From assembly GCF_011397635.1 (NCBI RefSeq), contig NC_064767.1, forward strand, positions 21,378,537 to 21,442,536: DNA of 64,000 bases, written 5' to 3'. A model generated the notes under the pieces. It saw only the letters and a program-made list of their open reading frames with translations, was not told the origin of the DNA and did not search any database. Of the stretch, positions 13,300-24,880 are shown in pieces (position 1 is the first letter of the stretch; each line of letters opens with the position of its first letter). The translations under genes were made by a program, and so were the position numbers. The stretch is from Epinephelus fuscoguttatus. Its lineage: Eukaryota > Chordata > Actinopteri > Perciformes > Serranidae.

Positions 13300-13448
13300 A
13301 GCACAAGTTTGAGCCAGGAGTCCACCTCAGTCAGTCCCGCCCCTTTGTATCCTGCAGCTGCGTAAAGTAGATCCGGGTTTCCTGTTGGAGCGAAGACCCA
13401 CACTCATCGGTAGGCTTGGAGGGGAGGGGAGTGGACTGGGACTCACGG
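13300..13448 (-). promoter_or_regulatory. Proximal promoter and 5'UTR side of pyroxd2 copy A
   Basis: GC-rich sequence directly upstream of the ATG at 13299, with a GC-box-like 'cccgccccttt' at about 13337. The same block precedes copy B (21336-21440), so both copies inherited a proximal promoter. No transcription start can be fixed from sequence alone. Confidence 0.5.
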
Positions 13449-13480
13449 GTGTGTGTGTGTGTGTGTGCGCGCGCGCGCGC
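13449..13480. repeat. (GT)n(GC)n alternating purine-pyrimidine tract
   Basis: GT dinucleotides run directly into GC dinucleotides, followed by 'atgtgcgcgtg'. Strict purine-pyrimidine alternation of this kind is the classic Z-DNA-forming composition. It lies about 150 bp upstream of the pyroxd2 copy A start codon and is not present upstream of copy B. Confidence 0.9.
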
Positions 13481-16070
13481 ATGTGCGCGTGTTTGTGGTA
13501 GTGAGTGTAGTAGGCTGTGCGTGATTGAGACGTGGACTGAATATTATACTCTAAGCTTTTTACTGAGGAGAATAGTATGCGCCTTTTTAATTGTCAACAT
13601 TTTGTTTAATAAATGTAATTTAATTATATAGCTTTTCTTAACTGTAACTGATTACAGTTACATTTATTTTGTAATTTAAGTCATTGTTTTGCAAGTCACA
13701 AGTAAGTGTCAAGTCTTGGCGCTCAAATTCTGAGTCAAGACTGACAAGTCTCAAGTTAAGCCCCAAGTCTTAAACATGTCATATCCTCCTGAGACCTGAA
13801 CTTTTGTTCGATATGCATTTCCAATTTCTCCAAGCTATTTGGGATCAGTAGGACCCGATTAAGTATAAAAAACTAAACACTGTCAACGGTAATGAAGTCC
13901 CAGAGTCCTCAAATGAAAGATGATTAAGTCTTAGCTTGTTACTGTCGCTAAAAATTGTCAGTTTTGTTGCCATATCAAACTGCAAACTTATTCATCATCA
14001 GTAAACAAGTTTCAACAATAAAATGTGATCAGGTTTGGGACCTTGCCAACTGTTGTGTCGGGATCAGCTGCAGACTGACTTGGCAGAGATGGCTGCCATC
14101 TTGTTTTTACATGGATTAGTGTATTGTGCTCTTACTACCACTAGATGGCACAAGAAAAGTGTCCACGAACAAGGACAACAGGTCTAAGTTCAGAAGAATG
14201 AAGTATAAGGTCAAGCAATAGCACGTGTGCATATGTGATGCCCTCATATGAGGACACAGGGTATTAGGCTCCTCAACATGTACTTGTAATGCCATTTTAA
14301 CACAGTTATATTAAATCATGAATGTTTTTCAAAATTTGCATTTATTTGTGGTATGGTATATGTTTTTTTCAACTGGCACTTAGTAACGTAAAGTTAACTC
14401 TTCATGATTCTCTGCTGCAACTTGAGTGGATGCTGTCAGACTGGTTCAAACAAAGCGGATCATCTGGGGAATCACGTGCCAACTTGCATGGAATTAACAG
14501 AGTTAATGTTGGTTGAGAAAATGTTCAGGAAATCAAGTGATTTATGATACTTTTTAAATAACATACTTTTAATCTTTGGGCTCTGAGAAACATATCAAGT
14601 ATTTTCCAAGTTAAAAGGCTCAAGACTGAGTGATGTCACAAGTAAGTGGTGTTAAAGTCCAAGTCAAGTTGCAAATCTTTTTAATTTGGTCAAGTCTAAA
14701 GTCATAAAATTTGTGACTCAAGTCCACACCTCTGCTACTTAATACACCACTTGTTAAGATACCATAATTTATTACAGTTAGAGTAACATAAAAATCAGGT
14801 CAAACTGGAAACATGTGATGCTACCATTTTTTAATACAAGTAACACAAATGTATGAATAAAGAAAATATGTAAATCTCGAAAGTACTTCAGTACACTTAT
14901 TACAATTTGTATGCAAGGTTTGACAAAAACATCTTAACTCAAAGTCCACTGACAAGATTTCTTCTGGAGGCCTCAGTCAGATCTTGTGTTGAAGGCTCTG
15001 GAAGAAATCTAATCCATGGACCTTGTGTTACAAATTTTTCAACAAACTACACTAAACATATAAACTATATTCTAAAGATCAGGGTAACAATGAAGATTCA
15101 AGCTGAAAGAGTCCAGAGGAAATCCAGTTTGGTTGCTTATGCAAAATAATTTTGGTCCTTGAACTAACCTGATCAGTAACAGAAATATCAAAATAATGTT
15201 TATTTGTCACCGGACTGAACTTGTAGAAAACTCATTAGGCCACATTCAATTAAATAGTCACTAACATGGACCTTATTCTAAGACTAATTTAATTGCTGTA
15301 TTATGTAGATGCCCAGGTGTAAAATTAATGATGGCTGGATTCCATTTATCTGCTTCACTTTCAGGGTCCTGATACTTACAGAGCCATCATTAATTTTATT
15401 ACTAACACCTGAGTTTTCTTACCATGACAAGTCAAAATATCCGCTGTGAAAATCAGATTTCTGCCCTGATATTTTAAAATGTCCCATCAGTCCCACACAA
15501 CATGAAACACAACATTAATCAATGAGCATATCAGGAGAGACTTAAGAGATGTCTATTAATGACAATTCATCAGTAACCACATCCATTAATCTGTATCAAA
15601 ATATACATAACAATAATAAATAACTTGTATAAAATCAATATAAAGTTTGTTGCTTCAAGTCCATGTGCTCCAGTATACTCCAGACCAAATCTCTCAAGTC
15701 TTGATAAGAGCACTAGACAGGTCTGCTATTCTCTGTCAGGCAGTTAAAGTGTATTAAATGTTTTCTTCAATAATTATACATTGTTTAAAAGTATAGAAAA
15801 CTTATTTGCTTGAATTTATTTACATCTATTCATACAAAGTTGTCTCATTAAAACATGTCAGTTATTCTAAAAAAAGCAACTGTCATCAACATTAATGATG
15901 TTCTGGTATCAGTGATTTTCTGCTGCCTCAGTTCGATGACTTCATAAGTGATGTCGCAATAGGATTTAGTGCGGCAGTATTGCTCGAGTGTTTGATAACA
16001 GGAGTGACTGACGGAGACAAAAGAGATATTGCACGCTGACAAGCAGACCACACGCTGATGCTGTCACATT
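13481..16070. other. Spacer between the two pyroxd2 copies
   Basis: No gene seen. From about 13680 the sequence matches the left flank of copy A (4590 onward), marking the junction of the tandem duplication. It is AT-rich, with AAGTC-rich repeat text (13680-13790 and 14640-14730). The last 250 bp before 16070 match the 3' flank of copy A and are the likely 3'UTR of copy B. Confidence 0.6.
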
Positions 16071-19000
16071 TCAGCGACGTTTCATGTCAGCCATGACGAT
16101 GAGTGCTGCGTTCCAGCCAGGAGAACCCATCACACCACCACCTAAGAAACATTAAACGTATGAAATGGCCAAGAATTAGTCCGTTTTGTTTTGTTCTGGG
16201 AAATCATTGACAGTTTACTAAGCTACCCAACATCATCTAGTGACATCATTTCTTTTATCATCAGCAGCAAGGATAAGATTTCATCCAGCGGTTCTGAGCT
16301 CTTCTTACCTGGATGAGATTGATTGGTGAACGGTAGTCTGACAGCGAGGGTAAAGGTCGTGCTAGGTAGAGCTGATCCAGCAACACTGATCCATGGAAGA
16401 CATTCTGTAAAGACAAAACCAACATATTTGTAAAACAATTTAATAATATGATAAAAGCAGCCTGCCATTTCTATAATACATTCATACACTGTAAACGGTG
16501 AGTTAGTGTCACTTTCCACAGCTGATGTGAACTTTGATTCTCACTCACGGGTTGTGGTAAAACTGTCTGTAACCATTAACTGCTTGTACAACAGGGCTGT
16601 CCCTCTGATGGTGAACACTACAGAATTGCAAAATACTTCCTCATCCAGTGAACTGTTTATTGTGTCAAGCAAATCAGCTGTGGATCAATATTCAAATTGC
16701 TGCTCAGCTCTACAATGTGTACAGTGTGTGTACCCCTCCAGTGAGCCCAAAGATCCTCTCCAGGTCAGGTGGAGTCAGGATGTCCCTCCCCACCACCGAC
16801 TGTTTAAACCCAGGGGCATATTGCTCCACCCAGTCAAATGCTGAGGAGACAGACAAACACATGGAAACAAATTAATCAGGATTCCTTTAAACACAGTTGA
16901 TCCATTTTGGACTTTCAGCATCCATAAAGGACAGATTGTGGCTTAAAAATGTGGGTGTCTCAATTTGGAATAAACATTTTCTTTTCAATACATTTTTAAA
17001 TTTAAGCTTTAAGCACAGCATGTTATAACTCTTGGATTGTTTTGTGTGTTGAACCTGTGTCTGCGTAGGCCTCCCTGTCCTGGTCCGTCCACTCTTTGCC
17101 GTCTATGTGGAATGGGGTGAACTGGGTGAACAGTGACACCACGTGGCAGCCAGGGGGAGCCACAGTAGGATCCAACACAGAGGGGACGTGCATCTCCACC
17201 ATGGGTCTACAGGAACAGAGAGGCATGATGAAACAAGAGCGGTGGGTGAATCGTTGATGAAAAAGTTTTTAACAGACACACTGTTGGAGCTAGACCTCAT
17301 GTTACGGGGACAGAATACTTCTCATTCAAGGCTCAGTGATATCGACAAGATGTGGATATGTGAACAATCTAACCAAGTCTGTTGTTGAATCATGTTGGGA
17401 TAAATGTGTGGAGAAACAGCCCAGTTGCCAGAAGAAAGTGTACAATGATAGAAAAAACAATTATAAGGCATATAATGTCATAGCTTTATGATGTAGGCAT
17501 TATAAGGATTTTGTATGGTGCAGTATACGCCTTGCATCTTGCACGTAGGGTCACGATGATTTGGTTTCTGAATGTTATCTGTTGAATCTTATATGAGTAC
17601 ACAGAAAAAAATGCTTAGGTGTTTACTTGGAGTGTGAAGACATAGTATGTACCTTGCTGAGGGACGTCCATTCATGGCCTCTTTGTATGCAGTCTCCAGC
17701 ACCTCCATGCTTTCACAGTTGAGATGAATGGAGCACTGATGGTGGGGTCCAGGTTTATTATCTGGTGTGGGAGACGCTAGGAAGTTTGGTAGCTTGTCCA
17801 CTGCCACTGTGAAAATACAGGTCACAACAAAGAAAATGACATGGAATCAGCATTTGCTCTGAGATTATGTTAAAGTGTGTGCTTAAGTTTCTGTTTTCTG
17901 ACTACTAAAATAACAAGGGCAAAAATAAATAGGGCAACAATCATAAGTTGAGCCTAACACCGCTCAGTTCCTTCACCTTAAGCTAAGACTGTTAAAAGAA
18001 ATTCTACATAACAGAGACTATTGTTGAGTCTAAGAGGCGATGCACTGTAAAGGATCAGTTGGGAGTAAAGACTTCCAGAGTAATAAAGCCCTACAGCTCA
18101 GGCTCTACTGTAATTAACAAGCAGCAGCTACAAATGGCACCACACAGGAACAACTCTAAACATCTTCTTAGTTCTTAGCTTTACACTGTTTTATAATACC
18201 CCAAACTTTGAAACTTGTGTTTAGAGTACCAAGAGCTGAAGCAGTGACCTAATCTTACACTATAACAAACAGTATTCAATAATGGGGGAATAAGTACTGA
18301 TCCCTCCTGATACACTACATCTGTTTGTGCTTCACTGCCACGTCTATATCCCCTTATAACTTATCACTTCAACTTCAAGCAGGACAGAAACAGAAGAGAT
18401 TTACCATTGATCTTGGTGACAGGGGAGGTGTAGTCTATCTGATCTACAGCTTTGATGAACTCTGGAGAAAGAGCAGCCTACAATGAAAACAGGAAGTCAG
18501 AATAAATCATATTGTCTGTTGCCATGGTTACATGTGGTGTTTATGTCTCTATATTACCTGTGGCGTGAGGTTCTTGAAGGTAACATATGGGGTAGCGTTT
18601 GATAAAACAACTTTACTGTGGATCTCTGTGCCGTCCTTTAGCACCCCTCCCTTGGCAGCACCATCTGAACCGACCAGGACCTGTCCTACATCCTGCCAAG
18701 GACACACGTTGTACATGCACAAAGACCAAAATACAGATGCTAGAATGTCATTTCCACAAAACAAACTGCATCACAAACATAATCAGTCCAAACCATATTA
18801 CCTTCTCAGTGAAAATGTCTACACCGTAGGATCGAGCAGAGTTAGCAATAGCGCGAGACACGCCTCCTATGCCTCCCTCCACATAACCCCATGCTCCCTT
18901 CTCCTTCTCCAACTCTCCCATCACATGGTGCAAGAGCACATACCTGAAAGACAAGGTTGGTGTTTAATTCAGTGCAGTTAAACCTGTAGTGTGTGTGTGT

Positions 19001-21335
19001 GCCACAGGGTGTCCAAAAATGTGTCTCACCCACTACCAGGATTACTTGGACTGGTCATGGCTCCTATCACAGCATCAGTAGCCAGAGTTGCTCTCAGTGG
19101 CTCTGACTCAAACCATCGATTGAGGATCTATGATACAAATCACGAGTTAGTAATGATACAAATAATACATGATTAATTATAGCAATTTATGCCTGACTTA
19201 CTGTAAGCTGAAACAAACCTTCATTATTAGTGTGGTTATAATCTCATAAAAGTCTGGAATGTTTCTGCCCAGTTTCAGATCTTTAAATTCAAACACATGA
19301 CATCATGACTCTTCCTGCTGAAAACAAAATGACAACATAATGAATAATTTGTTATTTTGAAAACATAAACATTTCTTTCTCAAGTACCCATCCACCAACG
19401 CACCGCATTTGACAATAGGCATCAGTGTTTTAGCTGCGGCCAGCCTCTTCCTCAGTGATCCAGCAGTAACACCTGGGATGTCTACAGGAGCAGCGTCCAG
19501 GAGAGGGTGGATAGCTCCTGCTAGTTTATCAAGGTGTGCAACATAGTCTGGAAACACCTGTGGACATGTCAAAGAATGAGTGAAGATGAGGGATGTGGGA
19601 TTGTATGGGAAAAAAGACAGAATACGTGAGAGTGAAGACCTTTTCTCAGTTTATCCTACTGTCCTACTAAGAGCTTGAATACATCTGCACAATACAGTCA
19701 ACCATTTACTTCGGCTATAATGCTGCTCAAATCACCTGAGCATCCTTCTGTGAGAACTTGCCAATCTCCATCTGATTCATGGCCATATCTGAGCCCAGGG
19801 TGAGAAACCTTGGTGGGGCACCTCCCACCCCCTCCTCCAACATGGGGGTGAAAGAATTGGGGTCCCTCATATACACCTTCAGCCCATGTTTCTATAGATA
19901 TTTGCACAAAAAGTAGAATTGCCACTTTGCGGTTGTATGTGTCTGTGAACAAGTCAAGTTGAACTTACAGTTTAAATCCATGTCTGTGAAAGCATGGATG
20001 CTTCACCAACATCACTTTATTATTTTATCCTATGAGACATTTGGGCTAATTGTTGTCATAATTAGCATATGAATTCTTGAGTTATGGCCAAAAAATGTTT
20101 TGTTAGGTCACAGTAGCCTTGACCTTCGACCACCAAAATCTAATCAGTTCATTGTTGAGTCCAACTAAACATTTGTGCCAAATTCTGAAGACATTCCCTC
20201 AAGGTGCAGCAGATATCATGTTCACAAAAATGGGACAGATGGACAACCTAAAGACATAATGCCTCCAGCCACAGCGATAGCAAGCACAGCAGCATGACAG
20301 CTAAGAATAGCAAACAAAACCTGCTAAAAAAAGAGTTGAATTCATACATTTTTTGACTTTGCTATGTTTACCTTAAGTTCCAAGTCTGTGTGTATGTGAG
20401 GTCTTAATAAACTACGCACATAGGAGCACCTGGAGAAGTGGAAACCTGCACATGAGAAAACTGTTACTAACAAGGACAAAGTAAAGTACATTTCTTTTAA
20501 GCATGACTTGATACAACACTCATTAACACAGCTCAATAAATTATAAACTTTTAAACGTTAAAAATTACAAAGCAGTGTGTGTGTGTGTTTCTTCACTTCG
20601 TGGTGGCATCTGGGCATGCAGATATGTGGTGTGTGTGTTACTCTGGATAATCCATAGAACCCGCGGTCGACAGTTTCCAAAATGGGTTACTTGTTAGTTA
20701 GAATACAGTTCCAGTATACAGTGTCTGAGATACAACTAAGGAGATGCGCTTTTTTTACCTGGTTAAATTTTGGTGAACCGACCCTTTATGACCTGAGTTG
20801 AACCAGGATTGTATCCCAGCCAGAGGCCACAGACAGATTTAAAATAAAAAAGTAAATTCCCAACAAAGATTAAGCTATTTAAAATATTAAAGATTAACTT
20901 CATTGACAGTTTTTCACATTTAAATTCCAATAAAATTGTTGTTGGGCACTTTGTGCAATCTGCTCTCCAGTAGCATTCTCTTTGCAGCCAGCTGAATTTC
21001 AACAATTCAGATGAAACTGTGATCTTGCAAATAAATAAATACATACGAAGAGACAAAGCCAAACCCCTACTTTTAACAAGTGAGATAAAAATTCGTATTG
21101 ATTACTTTTGCAAACTTAGCTGAAACGTATCAATGTTGCAAAGTGTGACGCATGCTGTTATTAATAAACTGTAGCACAGCTCCTGAGTTTATTGCACCAA
21201 CAGTCCGGACCTCTCACCTCCTCCGATGACCACTGCGTCATACTGGGATTTTAAAGCTGTGTGACTGGATCTCGTCGCTGTCCCCACTACAGTCACAGCC
21301 CTCCGTCCCCGATCAGTCCACACCGCTGCAGACAT
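16071..21335 (-). pseudogene. pyroxd2 copy B: degraded tandem duplicate lacking the FAD-binding loop
   Basis: Fourteen exon equivalents remain: 21335-21218, 20445-20372, 19891-19736, 19557-19404, 19280-19219, 19127-19030, 18943-18802, 18692-18558, 18477-18405, 17806-17653, 17206-17055, 16840-16734, 16404-16309 and 16141-16071. Two lesions are visible. First, the sequence matching copy A 12524-12803 is gone (junction about 20829), removing exons 2 and 3, which carry GHNGLVA and the ERRHVLGG region. Their combined 114 nt is a multiple of three, so exon 1 can still splice in frame to exon 4. Second, exon 15 has a net 25-bp deletion near 16319, losing [12 protein letters not shown]; the shifted frame meets a stop in the first codons of exon 16. 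All other exons keep lengths, GT-AG sites and open frames identical to copy A. Without both flavin-contact motifs it should not bind FAD normally. It may be a young pseudogene, or a transcribed truncated paralogue. Confidence 0.85.
20040..20285. repeat. Dispersed repeat in pyroxd2 copy B intron
   Basis: Text such as 'gagttatggccaaaaaatg', 'ggtcacagtagccttgacct' and 'aaagacataatgcctccagc' is a repeat I recognise as widespread in teleost genomes. It is not present at the matching place in copy A (12229-12320), so it arrived after the duplication or was lost there. Confidence 0.65.
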
Positions 21336-23624
21336 AGCACAAGTTTGACACAGGAGTCCACCTCAGTCAGTCCCGCCCCTTTGTATCCTGCAGCTGCGTA
21401 AAGTAGATCCCGGGCTTCCTGTTGGAGCTAGGACCGCGACCCATCTATGAAACTGGTCTGGACTCGAGGTCTGGAAGTGGATGGGGGCTCATTATCGTAT
21501 TTAGGGCATAAGTGAGTATAGTATGTGTAGTTGAGGTATGGATGCAATGGCAATTTTAAAGCTGATAAGGAACTTTGGAGCTCATTGGATGAGGCGGCAA
21601 CTCGCTAGATTTGGCAGAGGAGACTTATAGAGGAGACTTGTCCGTTCATGCCTGACTTATTCCCCTGATGTTTGCTGTTCAAATTAATCAGCTAATTTCC
21701 ACTTTCTTCCCCTTTCTCCCACTGCAAGGTTTTACATTTGTTTGATTACAGTGTTATCATTATGTTGTTGTTCTACTTGTCTGTAGGTTACTCCATACAC
21801 GTATACATAGCCAGTAAAATAAGTGCATTAATTAATCAATTAAATTTAATAAATACTTGTTAAAAAATATCAACACATAAATTAAGTTTGAAATATTTTC
21901 TTGTGTAATTAAGAACTTGTATTTTATGGCAGGAAAGCAGGACAAAGTAACAATAAGAGCCAATAAGAAGACTTGGTGAGTTGCACTGAGCAGTTCCTTG
22001 AATCTATCTGTCTACACATCCATACATCTTTACATCCACTGTATGTCTGTCATATCCAGATGTCCACTTGGTGGCGTAGTTGTTCTACTTAATCCAGCTC
22101 CAGTCCAGTTTATGGTTTTCCATGAACACAAATTTACAACTTTAAAGTTGCAGTAATTTTAGTTAAATCTGATTTATTCATGTTACATTATATTTTTATT
22201 TTGTGTGCGTGTGTGTTACGATTTGAGGTGGGCAATCATTTTCTGAACAAAAACCTTGATGACTGTATTACTGTAATCTCCAGACTCTGTCCAGGTCTGG
22301 GGAGTATAAAAATTCCACAAGATGTCAGAATACACTGTGAACAAGGTAAAAAAAAAAAAACAGCATTTGCTCCACTGAGCACATCTGACCTGTTTGTGAA
22401 AGGTGTTTGTTTTTACACATCTTTACCATACATAATATATGAAAAATATATATAGCCTACAATCGTTAAAGAAAATTGCAGTTCAAGACATCCTTTCTCG
22501 TCAGGCATAGTGTTGGGTTCAAATCATCTCACAGTAAGGGTCCACCTTAAGAGTTTTAAGATGAGCTCTTAACAAAGAACGGTTTCTTAGTGCTGCTGTT
22601 GAAGATGTCATATTGGCCTAGTGGATCACTTAGCATGCATTAATAAGATAAGAGGCCATAGATCATCTGTGGGCCTGAGCAGCAGTCCAGGGAGTAGACA
22701 GAGCAAGAGGAAGAGACTGCCTACTGGGATCTGAGGAAGGAAGGGTGTTAATTGGCACAAAAACAACCAAACACAGCAGAACAGAATCAAGTTATCGTCT
22801 CATCCTGTCCACATAATGTGGAGTTTTGACTATGTTTTGCTTAGACAGTGTAAAATAATTCCTGAGGCTTGTATAGATTGTGCACTCTCTTGGTGGAGGG
22901 AATGAAATGAGGTGTTACAGTGATCTAGAGTTTCCCGCTAGACCTAACATGCCTCTCCCTTGGTGTATTAGAGGAGCATTAGTTCCAGGGAAGAGAGATG
23001 ATCCTGATAGGCTGTCTGCTTGGTTTTCCTTTAAGGAACGTCTGCGGACAATCGCCAATCAACCATAACTAGATCAGAAGCAGGAGATTTTGTTCTTGTA
23101 AGCAGAAATTAACACTTCATTCCCCTTTGTCGGCAGAAATTCAACACTACAGCCCTCGAAGGCTCTCCCAGGCAATAAAGGAGAAAATTCAATTATGTCA
23201 TAACAGTGCCGCACCAAAACACAATTACCTAATTTTCTGGAGGGAAAAAAACTGCTTCTTTCTCCTTCAGGCAGAAGATGTTGGGCCTGGAGACATCTCT
23301 CTGACAGCATTCAGAATTATTACATATAAGGTATAGTCAAATAGCTGATTAAAAATGGTGTTACCATGGAGGAAAAAAACCTAAGTGTCTGAGGAAAGTG
23401 CCTAAATTGGCAATGGAAACAAAAATCGGTGCGGCATGACTTCACTCAGCACAGCCAAGAGTGCCAATGGAAAAAGGATATAAGTTTTTTGGGCAAAAAT
23501 TTAAACCTTTGCTGGTTCTGGCTTCTTGAGATATTTTCTCTCTTTTTGTGTGATTATAAATTGAATATCTTTGGGTTTTGGATTTGTGCAACACAAAACA
23601 AGCAGTCTTAACATATTTTCTTCA

Positions 23625-23995
23625 GGGTCCTTAAAATGTATTAATTTGTCTTGACTTCAGTGTTACAACTATAAGGCCTTAAAAGTTATTAAGACGTCTT
23701 AAATTTGAATTTGTGAGGTCATAACTGCTACAATTATTTTATTTTAATTTCTTCATGTGAAAATGGGTGAAGCCTTTCTGTGTAAAAGTCCAAAATGTAG
23801 ACTGAGTTAACCCACTTTTAATGACTACATAACACTTCCCTCTGCGCAAGACCATGTATAGCCTACTACTTGCCTGCAGTGCTTAAGTAAATGATTTGTC
23901 TAAAAATCTGTCTTAGATATGGTTAAAAGGTGTCTTTAATGGGTCTTAAAAAGCATTAAATTTAACTGTCTGATACCTGTAGACACCCTGTTCTT
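23625..23995. repeat. Dispersed repeat with CTTAAAA/TTAAAAAG words
   Basis: It contains 'gggtccttaaaatgtatta' on one side and 'gtcttaaaaagcattaaatt' followed by 'acctgtagacaccctg' on the other. I recognise this as a common teleost repeat with imperfect inverted ends. The family is not assigned. Confidence 0.5.
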
Positions 23996-24199
23996 GGATT
24001 TAATATTATTGGGTTTTTTTTCACTCAATGTGACATAAGTTACACATAAATTCTGTTTATTATAATTTACCAAGTTAATAGGATCTATAAGACTTCAGAA
24101 AATATTATAATTTAATAAAACGTACAGTAAATAAAATACATTGTGGTATTAGCTCAATAACTTGCATGTTTATTTTCCTTATTCTGACCAAATTGGTTC

Positions 24200-24880
24200 T
24201 ATAGGCCGATATTATTGTACAGCTTAGGGCGTACATTTTGTTTCAACATTGGGCGACACATATGAAATGGGGGGTTTGGAGTCCTCTGACATAAAACTTT
24301 GAGCATCCAACACTTCATTTCCTTCTGGTGAATTTCTATGCACCAATAGAGCACTGCAGGACTGAGTCCTAAAATCCGGAAATTAGTTAGCATTTTTACA
24401 CTTCTGGTTCCCACGTCTTGAAGTCAGTGGCTTTTTCAGTGAATTTTTGGTTGCATGCCTTAGGACATTTTCACATTTTATTCTATGACATCAAATAGGT
24501 CAGTAGATACTCCATGATTACAACTGCAGTGTAGTTGGTTTATAGCCTAATGTTAGCTTCTTACTTCTGGTGATAACATTATGCATCAAAAATCATAAAA
24601 GTCTTATTCAGTTGTAAAGATGATCTTGCTGAACAAAATGTGTAAGTATCATAAACTTTTGTTTGCCACTTACTTCCTGCAGTAATCCAAAATCCAATGA
24701 AAAAGTCCAATCGGCTTTTTGTCAAGGAAACCAGGGCGATGCTAACATCTGGGATAAGCCTATGAAAAAACATGATCCTGGCTGCAGCACTCTATTTTTG
24801 CCCTTTTGTATCAATTTAATTCAAATTAAAAGTCCACTGCTATTGTTTCGTCTTTATTGGAGTGGGGAAATGAACCTCTA
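24200..24880. repeat. Dispersed repeat, copy 1 of a local pair
   Basis: It shares an ordered series of words with 28965-29170: 'acacatatgaaa'/'acacatatcaaa', 'gagcatccaacactt'/'gagcattaaacactc', 'atttcctt'/'atttcctg', 'atgcatcaaaa' and 'ttaaaagtccactgct'/'taaaagccctccgct', ending 'tttattgg..tgggg' or similar. Both look like diverged copies of one non-coding interspersed element; this copy is longer. Confidence 0.5.

Larger units (their letters stand above)
4590..13420. repeat. Left copy of a tandem segmental duplication (pyroxd2 copy A unit)
   Basis: The block from about 4590 to 13420 is repeated, in the same order and orientation, from about 13680 to 21440. Shared landmarks include the 'cattgttttgcaa' segment with AAGTC-rich text at the left edge, the downstream gene flank (5760-6000 against 15790-16010), all retained pyroxd2 exons, and the promoter side ending near the shared 'ttcctgttggag' text. 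Boundaries are approximate because the left part is itself dispersed-repeat-like. Confidence 0.8.
13680..21440. repeat. Right copy of the tandem segmental duplication (pyroxd2 copy B unit)
   Basis: Direct repeat of about 4590-13420. It is about 1 kb shorter, mainly because it lacks the SINE-bearing intron material and the intron-8 repeat of copy A, plus the deletion that removed exons 2-3. Exon identity to copy A is visibly high, whereas introns differ by small indels and separate repeat insertions. Confidence 0.8.

Noticed and set aside
16506-16844. Duplicated plus-strand frame as evidence of a new paired gene
   Set aside because: Same antisense shadow in copy B; conservation comes from the sense exons.
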